DNA of 18,682 nucleotides, from the NCBI GenBank assembly GCA_900557355.1, contig USSR01000046.1, positions 1 through 18,682 on the forward strand, in the 5' to 3' direction. Source of the DNA: an uncultured Bacteroides sp. GTDB taxonomy: Bacteria > Bacteroidota > Bacteroidia > Bacteroidales > Bacteroidaceae. The notes below the pieces were generated by a model. The model did no database searches. It saw only the letters and a list, made by a program, of their open reading frames with translations, and was not told the origin of the DNA. This document shows positions 1 to 7,616 of this stretch, piece by piece. The translations under genes and the position numbers were made by a program. How positions within the stretch are numbered: the first letter of the stretch is position 1; the number at the start of each line of letters is the position of its first letter.

Positions 1-1
1 G

Positions 2-17
2 AAACACTCACGTGTTT
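2..17 (-). terminator. small hairpin after the last glycosyltransferase gene, possible terminator
   Basis: A 6-bp stem (AAACAC at 2-7 pairing with GTGTTT at 12-17) with a 4-base loop lies 70 bp past the stop of the last gene. The base following the stem on the minus strand is already at the window edge, so a T-tract cannot be checked. The short AT-rich stem makes this weak. Confidence 0.2.
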
Positions 18-86
18 ATTACATCTCAACATTTTATTTTATACCATTTCTTATTTTTATACACATCAATTATATCACCTAATCAC

Positions 87-890
87 TCATAACAATTCTT
101 TTAATAACCGCTTGTTCCATTTTTTTCGTTCGCTATCAAATACCCATCCCCATTTATTGAAATATTTAATCGCATTCCGAATATGAATTATAAGCATCTT
201 TTTACTTTTATATGAAGCAGCACGATGAGCATGAACAATAGTAACCCCTGGCCAAAACATTGTTCGATAATACTTATGTATTCTTCGAGTAAGATCAATA
301 TCTTCAAGATACATAAAGAATCGTTCATCAAACAAACCAGTCTTATTGAAACATTCAATACGGAAAAACATAAAACTTCCTTGATGATGAGGGATATTCA
401 TAGCCTGTGTATGATCATTAAACTTAAGTATATATCGATTATTTCTTTTTTCTATCATTTTCTTTGGTAGAAATCGACGGAAAATAAGATCAACTGGTGT
501 TGGCAATAATCTACAGGTATATTGCATTCTTCCATCGGGATATATAATATTAGGTTGTACTTGAGCTACATCTTCATTTAAATCCATATAATCAGCCAAC
601 TGCTCCAACACACTCGGGTCAAAATAGACATCTGAGTTTAGTATCAAATGATATTTACTCTTTGACTTCAAAACCTTACGCAAAGCTTGATTGTGTCCTG
701 CACCATACCCCACATTTCTACTGCCGATATATTCTACATTAGCATATTCTTTACAAAAATCGGCAATATACTGCTGGCTTGAATTATCAATTATATACAC
801 TTTAGATATCAAGGGAGAAAGCAAAGAAGTTAAGCACTTAGCAAGTTCTACCAAGTCTGTTTTATAAGTTACAATAGAAACTGTTATCAT
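87..890 (-). CDS. GT2 family glycosyltransferase, rhamnosyltransferase (WbbL)-like
   Basis: This is a 267-residue soluble GT-A enzyme expected to add one sugar to the lipid-linked repeat unit at the inner face of the membrane. It opens directly into the GT2 fold (ITVSIVTYKT, residues 2-11). The metal/nucleotide-binding NSDV motif is at 85-88 in the context LILNSDVYFDP. The acceptor-side motif GLFDERFFMYLEDIDL is at about 185-200, with the paired acidic residues E196-D197. That layout and length fit WbbL-type rhamnosyltransferases, but the donor sugar cannot be read from sequence. The gene is separated from the rest of the cluster by 569 bp without a clear gene, so it may have its own promoter or be a separately gained piece. 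No further gene follows within the window. The GT2 assignment is firm; rhamnosyl specificity is a guess. Confidence 0.9.
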   Translation of the reverse strand: MITVSIVTYKTDLVELAKCLTSLLSPLISKVYIIDNSSQQYIADFCKEYANVEYIGSRNVGYGAGHNQALRKVLKSKSKYHLILNSDVYFDPSVLEQLADYMDLNEDVAQVQPNIIYPDGRMQYTCRLLPTPVDLIFRRFLPKKMIEKRNNRYILKFNDHTQAMNIPHHQGSFMFFRIECFNKTGLFDERFFMYLEDIDLTRRIHKYYRTMFWPGVTIVHAHRAASYKSKKMLIIHIRNAIKYFNKWGWVFDSERKKWNKRLLKELL

Positions 891-939
891 TAAAAATAAT
901 ATAAGAAATTGTTATTAGCTCGACATTATTTAAATAAAT

Positions 940-963
940 AGACAGCTCTCCCCAGAGCTTTCT
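940..963 (-). other. imperfect hairpin in the leader of the last glycosyltransferase
   Basis: AGCTCT (944-949) and AGAGCT (954-959) pair around a 4-base loop. AGA and TCT flanks extend the stem past one mismatch. The minus strand downstream is T-rich but has no clean T-run. It lies 50 bp upstream of the GT2 start, so it could be a terminator for a vanished gene or a leader hairpin. Confidence 0.35.
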
Positions 964-980
964 ATCCTCTCCTAACCATC

Positions 981-1166
981 TCAATAAATATTAAAGAGAA
1001 TAATTATACCAAAGCATAAACATAGCAATGTTTGTAAAATATTTCTACCAGCTGGTGCCATGAGGCTCAACAACTATAATTTTATATCAAATACACTTAG
1101 CATCAATGTACAGAGTTTAAAGCCAACAAAGTGTAAAGCTATAATATAAAATGACTCCTTACCACG
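981..1166 (-). pseudogene. possible C-terminal remains of a small membrane protein
   Basis: One minus-strand frame reads hydrophobic sequence from about 1166 down to 981, broken by a single in-frame TAG at 1074-1076. Before the stop it gives SFYIIALHFVGFKL followed by CTLMLSVF. After it comes a 30-residue stretch containing MAPAGRNILQTLLCLCFGII and ending in TGA at 981-983. This frame is +1 relative to the 54-codon ORF just upstream. A single frameshift near 1160 plus one nonsense change would therefore join them into a roughly 115-residue protein with three hydrophobic segments. I recognise no family. Chance hydrophobic reading in AT-rich DNA is a real alternative. Confidence 0.2.
983..1013 (-). 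promoter_or_regulatory. weak candidate Bacteroides-type promoter for the last glycosyltransferase
   Basis: On the minus strand a TTTG (1013-1010) is followed after 19 bases by TATTTATT (990-983), which matches 6 of 8 positions of the Bacteroidales -7 element TAnnTTTG, at the expected spacing. In DNA this AT-rich such a match can occur by chance. It is listed because it falls in the only large gap upstream of the 87-890 gene. Confidence 0.2.
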
Positions 1167-1323
1167 CCCATGCCTTACCTACTGTTCCATTTTCTATCCC
1201 ATACTCCATATATTTTCTACCATAATCAGCCACTGCATCATAAAAAACAATATTCAGCCACACATTTTGTAACAATACTACTAGAATATGAAAGTACAAC
1301 AACAATTGATAAAAGCGATTCAT
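1159..1323 (-). CDS. small hypothetical ORF, 54 codons, one predicted membrane segment
   Basis: The ORF starts with ATG at 1321-1323, preceded by the purine-rich AAAGGGAAG, and stops with TAA at 1159-1161. The product would be MNRFYQLLLY followed by a hydrophobic stretch (residues 5-29) and a polar tail ending KAWAW. The frame stays open upstream for about 29 more codons without another ATG, which suggests the visible ORF may be part of something longer. It sits in the 569-bp gap between a GT4 gene and the last GT2 gene. I do not recognise it. It could be a real small membrane protein, the 5' part of a decayed gene (see 981-1166), or chance. Confidence 0.25.
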   Translation of the reverse strand: MNRFYQLLLYFHILVVLLQNVWLNIVFYDAVADYGRKYMEYGIENGTVGKAWAW

Positions 1324-1459
1324 CTTCCCTTTGATAAATCTGACAGGGGAAAATCGTTTTTCTGCTTTTAAGAAAAAACACCTACAACGAAAAATACCGA
1401 AACGATCACTATACCTTTAATGATATATACCTAGCAGAAATGAGTAGACTTTAACTTAT

Positions 1460-2677
1460 TCACGATTCTGTAATTATTTCATTATATACTTGTACTAGAT
1501 TCTTTATATGAGATATCAAGCTCCAATCGTCTGCAATAAAATTATTTACAATATTATTTTGCATTACTTGGATATCAGCATTCTCATATTTGACAAGCAC
1601 CTCTTTTAAAGAATCCAAATTTCCTGTTTTGAATAAATAACCTGTTTCTCCATCAATAACCTGTTCACTTGCAGCACAAGAATCTGGAACTATACAAGGA
1701 ATTCCATAAGACCTAGCTTCCGCCACAGATAAACCAAACGTTTCATAACATAACGAAGTGAAGACCAAAGCTTTTGCTTTTTTAAAGTAGGCTTGTTTAT
1801 CTTTACCTGCAACCCACCCAACAAATTGTATATTAGGATATTTTTCCATTAATTCGCTTCTCAAATATCCCTCACCCAATACTATTCCTTTCCGATTCAA
1901 ATCCGTTACAGCTTGACAAAACAGCCCAATTCCTTTCTCAGGAGATAATCTGCCCATAAACAAATAAACATCGTTATTTAATAATTTATTAGGTAATTGA
2001 TTCTCATTTATTTCTACAGGATCTGCAATCGTATATATTTTACGACTATCATTCATCAGCTGCATACAAATCTTTCGAGTCAACGCCGAGATTGATATGA
2101 AATATATTTTCTTATTTTTTGCCATTACATGATTCTGAATCGCCATTCTTATACTTCGCCATATTTTCTGCGGATAGCTTCGGACATCGCAGTTACAAGT
2201 CAAACATGAATAACTCATCGGTTTCCTAAAGCAAATCTCATTACGTTGATAATCATAAAACCCTCCATTGGGACAAAAGCAAAAAAAATCATGAAGTGTT
2301 ATCACCGTCTTAAAATCCATTTTGGCTGTAACAGCGTAGAGCGAAGCGGTTAACGCTTTTGTCCACGTATGAAAATGTATAATAGACTCTACGGGACTCA
2401 ACGTAGCTAAAAGGCGTTCAAACACTCGCTTTGTTTCGTTATCCCACAATCCCTTAGATATTGCACGAATCCGATTCTCATCATGCAATATGTCCTTTTT
2501 CCCAATACATATAACGCGCACGCCGACCTCCTCCAACCTCCTATCAATAGGCTGAACGGCAGAAAATAGATATACAGAATAATGTTTCGCTAACCCAATA
2601 GCAGAATTTATGGCAACACTTGCAGCCCCTCCCTCTATATGTGCACAATCATTAACAATTACTATATTTTTAAGCAT
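1460..2677 (-). CDS. GT4 family glycosyltransferase
   Basis: This 405-residue GT-B enzyme should transfer a sugar from a nucleotide donor to the growing lipid-linked repeat. The N-terminal acceptor domain carries HDFFCFCPNGGFYD (129-142) followed by a Cys cluster, SCLTCNC (157-163). That combination recurs in a subset of capsule GT4 enzymes and could be a small metal site. The C-terminal donor domain shows MGRLSPEKGI (241-250) and the EX7E signature E312 to E320 in ETFGLSVAEARSYGIP. The ATG follows directly on the TAG of the polymerase gene with no spacer, so translation of the two is probably coupled. It is the last gene of the tightly packed block before the 569-bp gap. The family is certain; donor and linkage are unknown. 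Confidence 0.93.
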   Translation of the reverse strand: MLKNIVIVNDCAHIEGGAASVAINSAIGLAKHYSVYLFSAVQPIDRRLEEVGVRVICIGKKDILHDENRIRAISKGLWDNETKRVFERLLATLSPVESIIHFHTWTKALTASLYAVTAKMDFKTVITLHDFFCFCPNGGFYDYQRNEICFRKPMSYSCLTCNCDVRSYPQKIWRSIRMAIQNHVMAKNKKIYFISISALTRKICMQLMNDSRKIYTIADPVEINENQLPNKLLNNDVYLFMGRLSPEKGIGLFCQAVTDLNRKGIVLGEGYLRSELMEKYPNIQFVGWVAGKDKQAYFKKAKALVFTSLCYETFGLSVAEARSYGIPCIVPDSCAASEQVIDGETGYLFKTGNLDSLKEVLVKYENADIQVMQNNIVNNFIADDWSLISHIKNLVQVYNEIITES

Positions 2678-3904
2678 CTATATTTTTTTGAAACAGTTTA
2701 TTTTGTAAGGAGAAATAAAATAATAAACAATATGAAAGAAAGCTGTCCCATAGAGCATATAATGACCGCCTTTTATCAAATAAGAAATAAAAAATACAAT
2801 AAGACAGAGGCTTATAATATTATCCTTATTATAATACCTTATTAGAAAAAAAGCATAAAGACAAAGTCCTAACACTCCAAATTCAGAATACAGCCGGGCA
2901 AACATCGAATAAGCATCATCTTTATTCAATCCATATCCACCAAAGTCTGATTTATACATACGCTCATAATTCTGGGCGTGTGTACCCAACCCTGTACCCA
3001 AAATGCGACAGGGAGCATTGAAAGCAATCCAATAATTAGTCAATATCACATACGAACTCGTATTTAAGTGCTCAAAATCTTCAGGCTCCGCATATTCAAC
3101 CATAGATAAGGTTTGTGTTATCTTCTCTTGAATAGCTCTTAATTGTGGATTCACGAAATATTCAGAAGATGATAAAATATCCCTATTATTAATACACCAA
3201 CACACACCCACAATGAAACATACCACAAGACCAATTCTTAAATATTTAAAATAGTAGTAGAACTTAAGAAATAGGATAATCACAACTGCAACAATCATAC
3301 TGGTGGTCAATGTCAGTATTAAAGCGATCCCAATGACTAGAGACTTCATTCGATTATATTTCATAAATCCCGGAGCCAAAAAAACATATGCAGCGGCTGG
3401 TATAGAAAAAGCAGTGAAAGATCCTGGTTCCATTAACATTGCATGCAACCTACCCGTATTCTGTGTCATCGTGCCATCTAATGTATAAGGAAAGATATCT
3501 ATTTGAGTCGCTGACATAATGACAAATTGAACAATGCCTATAATGGACAAAATATAAACTAAACTCACATATCTACGGAACCATTCAGAAACAGGTATCT
3601 GACAATACCGAAAAATCTGATAATAACAAAACACACAAGTAAACAATAGCACAATCTGCTGAAATAGTTTTCCAGTATCATAGCCATTATACACAACCAT
3701 TGACAATGAATGAAAGAAAAAAAGAGTGCCTACAAACAAACAAGAAGTACTTACATATACTTTATTAAGTTGGAGCATTATAAATAAAGTTGCTATTATT
3801 AGAAATGCGGGTTCAGTATATCGACCTAGAACCATTCCTGCCAACACAAACCAAACAAGCGATAATTTCAATGTGATAGAAAGACGCATTTTCATATTAA
3901 ACAC
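2678..3904 (-). CDS. wzy: O-antigen/capsule polymerase, Wzy type
   Basis: This is a 408-residue integral membrane protein with about ten or more hydrophobic segments across its length. A large loop at about 240-340 is predicted to be periplasmic. Wzy-like signatures are RLHAMLMEPGSFTAF at 152-166, GTGLGTHAQNYE at 303-314 and RLYSEFGVLGL at 337-347. Wzy joins repeat units at the reducing end on the periplasmic face. No other polymerase candidate is in the window, which supports the call. A WaaL-type ligase shares the fold and cannot be fully excluded, but one Wzx and one Wzz-like protein in the same cluster favour polymerase. Methionines at 1, 4 and 6 make the exact start uncertain by a few residues. 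It lies 31 bp after the preceding GT4 gene and abuts the next. Confidence 0.85.
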   Translation of the reverse strand: MFNMKMRLSITLKLSLVWFVLAGMVLGRYTEPAFLIIATLFIMLQLNKVYVSTSCLFVGTLFFFHSLSMVVYNGYDTGKLFQQIVLLFTCVFCYYQIFRYCQIPVSEWFRRYVSLVYILSIIGIVQFVIMSATQIDIFPYTLDGTMTQNTGRLHAMLMEPGSFTAFSIPAAAYVFLAPGFMKYNRMKSLVIGIALILTLTTSMIVAVVIILFLKFYYYFKYLRIGLVVCFIVGVCWCINNRDILSSSEYFVNPQLRAIQEKITQTLSMVEYAEPEDFEHLNTSSYVILTNYWIAFNAPCRILGTGLGTHAQNYERMYKSDFGGYGLNKDDAYSMFARLYSEFGVLGLCLYAFFLIRYYNKDNIISLCLIVFFISYLIKGGHYMLYGTAFFHIVYYFISPYKINCFKKI

Positions 3905-3935
3905 AAGGCTAAATGCATTCGTAAATAATTCTGGA

Positions 3936-5069
3936 TTAAAGATTGTTTTCTTCCATTATTTTCCTGAATCTCTTTGACCAAGTGCTCCAATTTAGTCTTT
4001 CATTAAAAAGCGTTATTCCTCCCTTATGTAATTGAAGAAATTCATTTGATTCCAAGCTCTTTTCAATAGCATCCGCAAACTCCTGTTCGCGTGCTGCTAG
4101 AGGAAGTTTATAACCATTTACACCATCTATTACATAATTCCCTGTCCCTCCCGTATCATAAGTAAAAATAGGCAAACCGAATGCAGAGGACTCACTAAAA
4201 ACAATAGCAGAACATTCCGCATTAGTTGGTAATAAAAGTAAATGAGAGTTCTTCACTATATCTACATACTTTCGGTAATGCTCCGGATTATTCTTATCCA
4301 GAAATCCCATTATTCGAACAAATGGAAGATTCGCATATTTTAGAGGTATTTCGGAAAGCCCTACAATGAACAGACAAGAGTTAATCCCACGCTTATTTAA
4401 AAGTTGCACCGTTTTAACAGCAACTTCCCCTCCTTTACGAATCCAGTCTACACCTGAAAATAAGATATTCAAAGCTCCACTTTTATAAGGAGTAGCATGC
4501 AAAAGATCCTTGTCATCAAAGTTTGCTCCAAACTCAAGAACATAATTTCTCTGGAGACACCCATCGTAATCGTTGATAACAGAAGCTGCTGCCCATTGAG
4601 AAGAACGAATATTAATAAACGCATTCTTAATCGCTTCTTTTTCATAGTGTTCCCCTTGAGTAATCAACCATGAGGACAAACCATGCCAATAATAATCTAT
4701 CATAATATGAAAGGTTGCATCTGTATAATAAATTATCGGTTTCTCAAAATTAACAAAAGCACTAATTTGCGCCCCACCAGGAAAGAAAATATAGTCGCAC
4801 AATCGTACTTTATTCATATTTATATGTTTGGCGCAAAGCTTAAAATAATACCGATTATGTTCTACTATGGCTTTTTTCCCAAAAAGCATTTTAAGTAATA
4901 TTTTCAAAAATATAAAACATATTTTACTTGGTTTACAAGAAATCCATACCACTTCATAACCAGCATTTTGGAGAGCTTCCCTTATTTTATATTTCGTACC
5001 ACTCCATGCCTTTTTGTCTCGGAAAGGGTCTTCAGCAGAAACGTATCCTATTATTTTATTTCTCATCAC
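3936..5069 (-). CDS. GT4-like glycosyltransferase
   Basis: A 377-residue GT-B glycosyltransferase. The C-terminal half is GT4-like: ILFSGVDWIRKGG (202-214) is the usual start of the donor-binding domain. ECSAIVFSESSAFGLP (285-300) holds the EX7E pair E285/E293. YVIDGVNGYKLP follows, as in many GT4 enzymes. The N-terminal half is more divergent, with a hydrophobic patch near 50-63 that may help membrane association. The ORF begins Met-Met; either could be used. It follows a GT2 gene by 9 bp and precedes the polymerase gene by 31 bp, so it belongs to the same transcription unit. The sugar transferred is not predictable from what is visible. Confidence 0.9.
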   Translation of the reverse strand: MMRNKIIGYVSAEDPFRDKKAWSGTKYKIREALQNAGYEVVWISCKPSKICFIFLKILLKMLFGKKAIVEHNRYYFKLCAKHINMNKVRLCDYIFFPGGAQISAFVNFEKPIIYYTDATFHIMIDYYWHGLSSWLITQGEHYEKEAIKNAFINIRSSQWAAASVINDYDGCLQRNYVLEFGANFDDKDLLHATPYKSGALNILFSGVDWIRKGGEVAVKTVQLLNKRGINSCLFIVGLSEIPLKYANLPFVRIMGFLDKNNPEHYRKYVDIVKNSHLLLLPTNAECSAIVFSESSAFGLPIFTYDTGGTGNYVIDGVNGYKLPLAAREQEFADAIEKSLESNEFLQLHKGGITLFNERLNWSTWSKRFRKIMEENNL

Positions 5070-5078
5070 TAATATATC

Positions 5079-5819
5079 TTAATTAATTATCTTAATTTTC
5101 CGCATGTAATATCCAATGACACCTTTTGTCAAATAATATACATTCAACAAAAGAGGAATTGACTTACAATAACGCTTAACTTTAAAACTCTCCCAAAGCC
5201 CTCTGATTGTATTACTAACTCCTCCCACTTGCATGGCTATAGTAGGTGTTTCAATATACCTAGCATTCAATTTCTTACGAAGCAAAAATTCGTAATCTGC
5301 ACAAATTTTAAATGAGATATCAAAATTCCCCAATTCATCAAATAACTTTCTATTATGTAATGTCGAACCATGAGAAATTTTCATACAACATCGAAATTCT
5401 TTTATATTATATGGATTCCCGAATACTCTCTTATATTTCCCTTTAGCATCAATTAATTTACTTTGCGCCGTTATTATATCGATACCATCCAAAGTCTGCT
5501 TTTTTAGATAATTCCAATATACATTCATAGCACCTTCCAATAAATAGTCATCAGCACCCAAAAACATAATCCATTCCCCCGTAGCCAAACGGATGCCCTT
5601 ATTCCACGCATCATAAATCCCTTTATCTACTTCCGAAACAATAACATCAATACTCTCTGCAAACTCTCTGACAATATCCATTGTCCGATCTGTAGAGCAT
5701 CCATCGATAATTAATAATTCCAACTGGTCTTTTTTTTGAGAAACAATGCTATTCAAGCAGCGCTTAAGAGTCTTTTCTGCATTATATGTAGCAATTATAA
5801 TTGATATTATCTTTTTCAT
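5079..5819 (-). CDS. GT2 family glycosyltransferase
   Basis: I place the start at an internal Met (5817-5819) because the protein then opens with MKKIISIIIATYNAEKTL, the normal GT2 beginning. The frame extends 21 codons further upstream (ATG at 5882) into sequence with no GT2 character. The resulting 246-residue enzyme has LLIIDGCSTDRT at about 35-46, DKGIYDAWNKGI at about 65-76 and the catalytic GADDY at about 88-92. It resembles WcaA-like enzymes of colanic acid and capsule clusters and should act on the cytoplasmic side of the membrane. It is spaced 9 bp from the next gene. With this start the gap to the preceding WbsX-like gene is 74 bp. Donor unknown. Confidence 0.88.
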   Translation of the reverse strand: MKKIISIIIATYNAEKTLKRCLNSIVSQKKDQLELLIIDGCSTDRTMDIVREFAESIDVIVSEVDKGIYDAWNKGIRLATGEWIMFLGADDYLLEGAMNVYWNYLKKQTLDGIDIITAQSKLIDAKGKYKRVFGNPYNIKEFRCCMKISHGSTLHNRKLFDELGNFDISFKICADYEFLLRKKLNARYIETPTIAMQVGGVSNTIRGLWESFKVKRYCKSIPLLLNVYYLTKGVIGYYMRKIKIIN

Positions 5820-5893
5820 AGAATTAACAATCCCAATAGTGTACAGGAATAGAGCATTATACAATCTTTTTCTTACATACAAATTTTATGATT

Positions 5894-6976
5894 CTATTTA
5901 ACCTTTTCTAAAACGTCTCTAATCACATCTAAAAATTGAGTCCCATATTTTAAATCTGGTTCCAAATAATTTCCTTCCCCCCATTCATTCCAAGCTTTTA
6001 TGAAAACCAGATTGTCCTCTGCAGAACGCACAGATACTTTTGAAAACATCTCATGACAAAGTTTCTTCCATTTTTGGGGAGTACTATTAACGATTATAGT
6101 TCCACGAAATTTGCTTCGCGGTGAATGATCATAGTTAGGGCATATAGAAGGATAAACATTCTCATTAACTATGTAATTATTTAATAAATATTGAGAATAT
6201 TGACTATACTCAATCGTTATTGGTTTCCTTAATAATTTCCTTAATATTTTTTTTATATATATATTCGGAAGAGTTCCACTTTTTTCACTAGCTCCAAATA
6301 CAAAATCCACCAATACACTATCAAAGCCTACCTTAAGGATTTCTTGCTTCAAGCTATCCTTAATAGTAAATCCCATAAAATAGAAACCTTCCAATCCATT
6401 TTCTCTAGCCAACCGATTCCATGTCTCAATAAATAATTGCGGTTCTGGGATATTCAATGGATCATAGACGGCAAATAGTATTTTTTCATTTATTCTAATA
6501 TAACGCCTATCTTTAAATGCAGGCAACATGGCGTAGAAGTGTTCTTCATAATCTTCAATACCTGGATAAGTTTGTTCTATCAATAATTTAGAAGGCTTAT
6601 TAGGGTCCCATGTCTTTGCATACCATGAATGATTAGCCCAGCATAAGCAAAAAGGAAAATCAGGCTTACCTGTTTCTACTACTTCTCCAAAAACTCTATC
6701 TAGCATTCGTTTACCGGCAAACCAATAATGCCAGTAGCAAAACCCTTCAATGCCAGCATTCTTTGCCATTTCCGCTTGTTGAATTCGAACTTCTGGAACT
6801 CTTAAATCATAATATCCCAAATCTGCAGGAACACGAGGCTGATAATGCCCTTTAAATAGAGGCTTCGCCCTACCTACATTTGTCCACTCCGTAAATCCTT
6901 TTCCCCACCATTCATCATTTTCTTTCGTAGGGTAATATTGTGGAAGATAAAATGCGATCAATCTTGGTTTTGACAT
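5894..6976 (-). CDS. WbsX-like glycosyltransferase (GH99-like domain)
   Basis: A 360-residue protein of the WbsX family found in O-antigen and capsule clusters, whose fold resembles glycoside hydrolase family 99. Visible hallmarks are the N-terminal IAFYLPQYYPTKENDEWWG (7-25), GFTEWTNV (27-34), GFCYWHYWFAGKRMLD (78-93), WANHSWYAKTW (113-123) and the C-terminal KAWNEWGEGNYLEPD (327-341). The acidic residues of the last motif are in the position expected for catalysis in related hydrolases. The family is assumed to build rather than cleave glycan because it occurs in biosynthetic clusters, but direct biochemical evidence is sparse. A periplasmic or cytoplasmic trimming role remains possible, though no signal peptide is visible. 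It is flanked by a hexapeptide acetyltransferase and a GT2 gene in the same operon. Confidence 0.88.
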   Translation of the reverse strand: MSKPRLIAFYLPQYYPTKENDEWWGKGFTEWTNVGRAKPLFKGHYQPRVPADLGYYDLRVPEVRIQQAEMAKNAGIEGFCYWHYWFAGKRMLDRVFGEVVETGKPDFPFCLCWANHSWYAKTWDPNKPSKLLIEQTYPGIEDYEEHFYAMLPAFKDRRYIRINEKILFAVYDPLNIPEPQLFIETWNRLARENGLEGFYFMGFTIKDSLKQEILKVGFDSVLVDFVFGASEKSGTLPNIYIKKILRKLLRKPITIEYSQYSQYLLNNYIVNENVYPSICPNYDHSPRSKFRGTIIVNSTPQKWKKLCHEMFSKVSVRSAEDNLVFIKAWNEWGEGNYLEPDLKYGTQFLDVIRDVLEKVK

Positions 6977-7010
6977 AATATACTACTGTTTATTCTTTAT
7001 ATATTCATAA

Positions 7011-7586
7011 TTACTTTGTTGCAAACGAAGCAAGGTGCTGTAGTTGTCCGTCCTTCATGCGATCTTTTTCACTATAAAGAATTCCCTCATGCTGCTTTAC
7101 TTGTTCTATAGTGAATCTTATATTCAACACATGTGCTGGAATTCCTCCTGAAACACAATAAGGTGGTATTGATCTAGTTACAACTGCACCGGCAGCTATC
7201 ACGGCTCCACGACCTACTGTAACACCCTTTAGAATCGTAACATTTGCACCAATCCACACATCATCTTCTATTATGATATCAGCATCATCACTTGCCTCTT
7301 TTTCATTATTATCAATTATTGGAACTCCTATTTTCCTCATATTATGATCCCCATTCACCATAGTAACATTAGGGCCTAAAAGAACATTATTTCCAAAAAT
7401 TATTTTTTTATAAATACAATACAAAACAGCATTAGGACCAATAGATACATGATTGCCTAATTCAATCATAGATGCCGAATTGATTATACAATTCGAGCCT
7501 ATAAAACATTTATCTCCTCTCTTAGCAAATTTATATTCTGGACGAAATATGTAAGCGATTAGCTTTTTAATAATATTTTTCAGCAT
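7011..7586 (-). CDS. left-handed beta-helix (hexapeptide) acyltransferase
   Basis: A 191-residue cytoplasmic enzyme of the CAT/NodL/LacA-like group, likely an acetyl-CoA-dependent O- or N-acetyltransferase on a sugar of the repeat. Imperfect hexapeptide repeats run from about residue 28 (FIGSNC) to about 155, notably IELGNHVSIGPNAVL, IIFGNNVLLGPNVT and DDVWIGANVTILKGVTVG, followed by GAVIAAGAVV. They end in the typical IPPYCVSGGIPA closing segment. The loop NGDH at 78-81 supplies the candidate catalytic His81. The acceptor sugar is unknown. It lies 30 bp after the membrane acyltransferase gene, so two different acylation enzymes are encoded side by side. Confidence 0.9.
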   Translation of the reverse strand: MLKNIIKKLIAYIFRPEYKFAKRGDKCFIGSNCIINSASMIELGNHVSIGPNAVLYCIYKKIIFGNNVLLGPNVTMVNGDHNMRKIGVPIIDNNEKEASDDADIIIEDDVWIGANVTILKGVTVGRGAVIAAGAVVTRSIPPYCVSGGIPAHVLNIRFTIEQVKQHEGILYSEKDRMKDGQLQHLASFATK

Positions 7587-7616
7587 GATGTAACTATTTT
7601 AAATCAAACAGAATAT

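Noticed and set aside
225..470. Plus-strand ORFs such as 225-470, 2639-2845, 3303-3488, 3726-3977, 4683-4898, 8041-8379, 8884-9273, 12123-12362, 14022-14219 and 18235-18501
   Set aside because: Each lies opposite, or almost wholly opposite, a well-supported minus-strand gene, and none has a recognisable domain; they are shadows of AT-rich coding sequence.
891..1459. Intact insertion sequence in the 569-bp gap
   Set aside because: No transposase motif, no matching terminal inverted repeats and no target duplication could be seen; a short remnant cannot be excluded.
2678..3904. O-antigen ligase (WaaL) instead of Wzy polymerase
   Set aside because: The fold is shared, but the presence of a Wzx and a Wzz-like gene and the lack of any other polymerase favour Wzy.
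5820..5882. Upstream ATG extending the 5079-5819 GT2 by 21 residues
   Set aside because: The extra residues lack GT2 character, whereas the internal Met gives the standard MKKIISIIIATYN opening.
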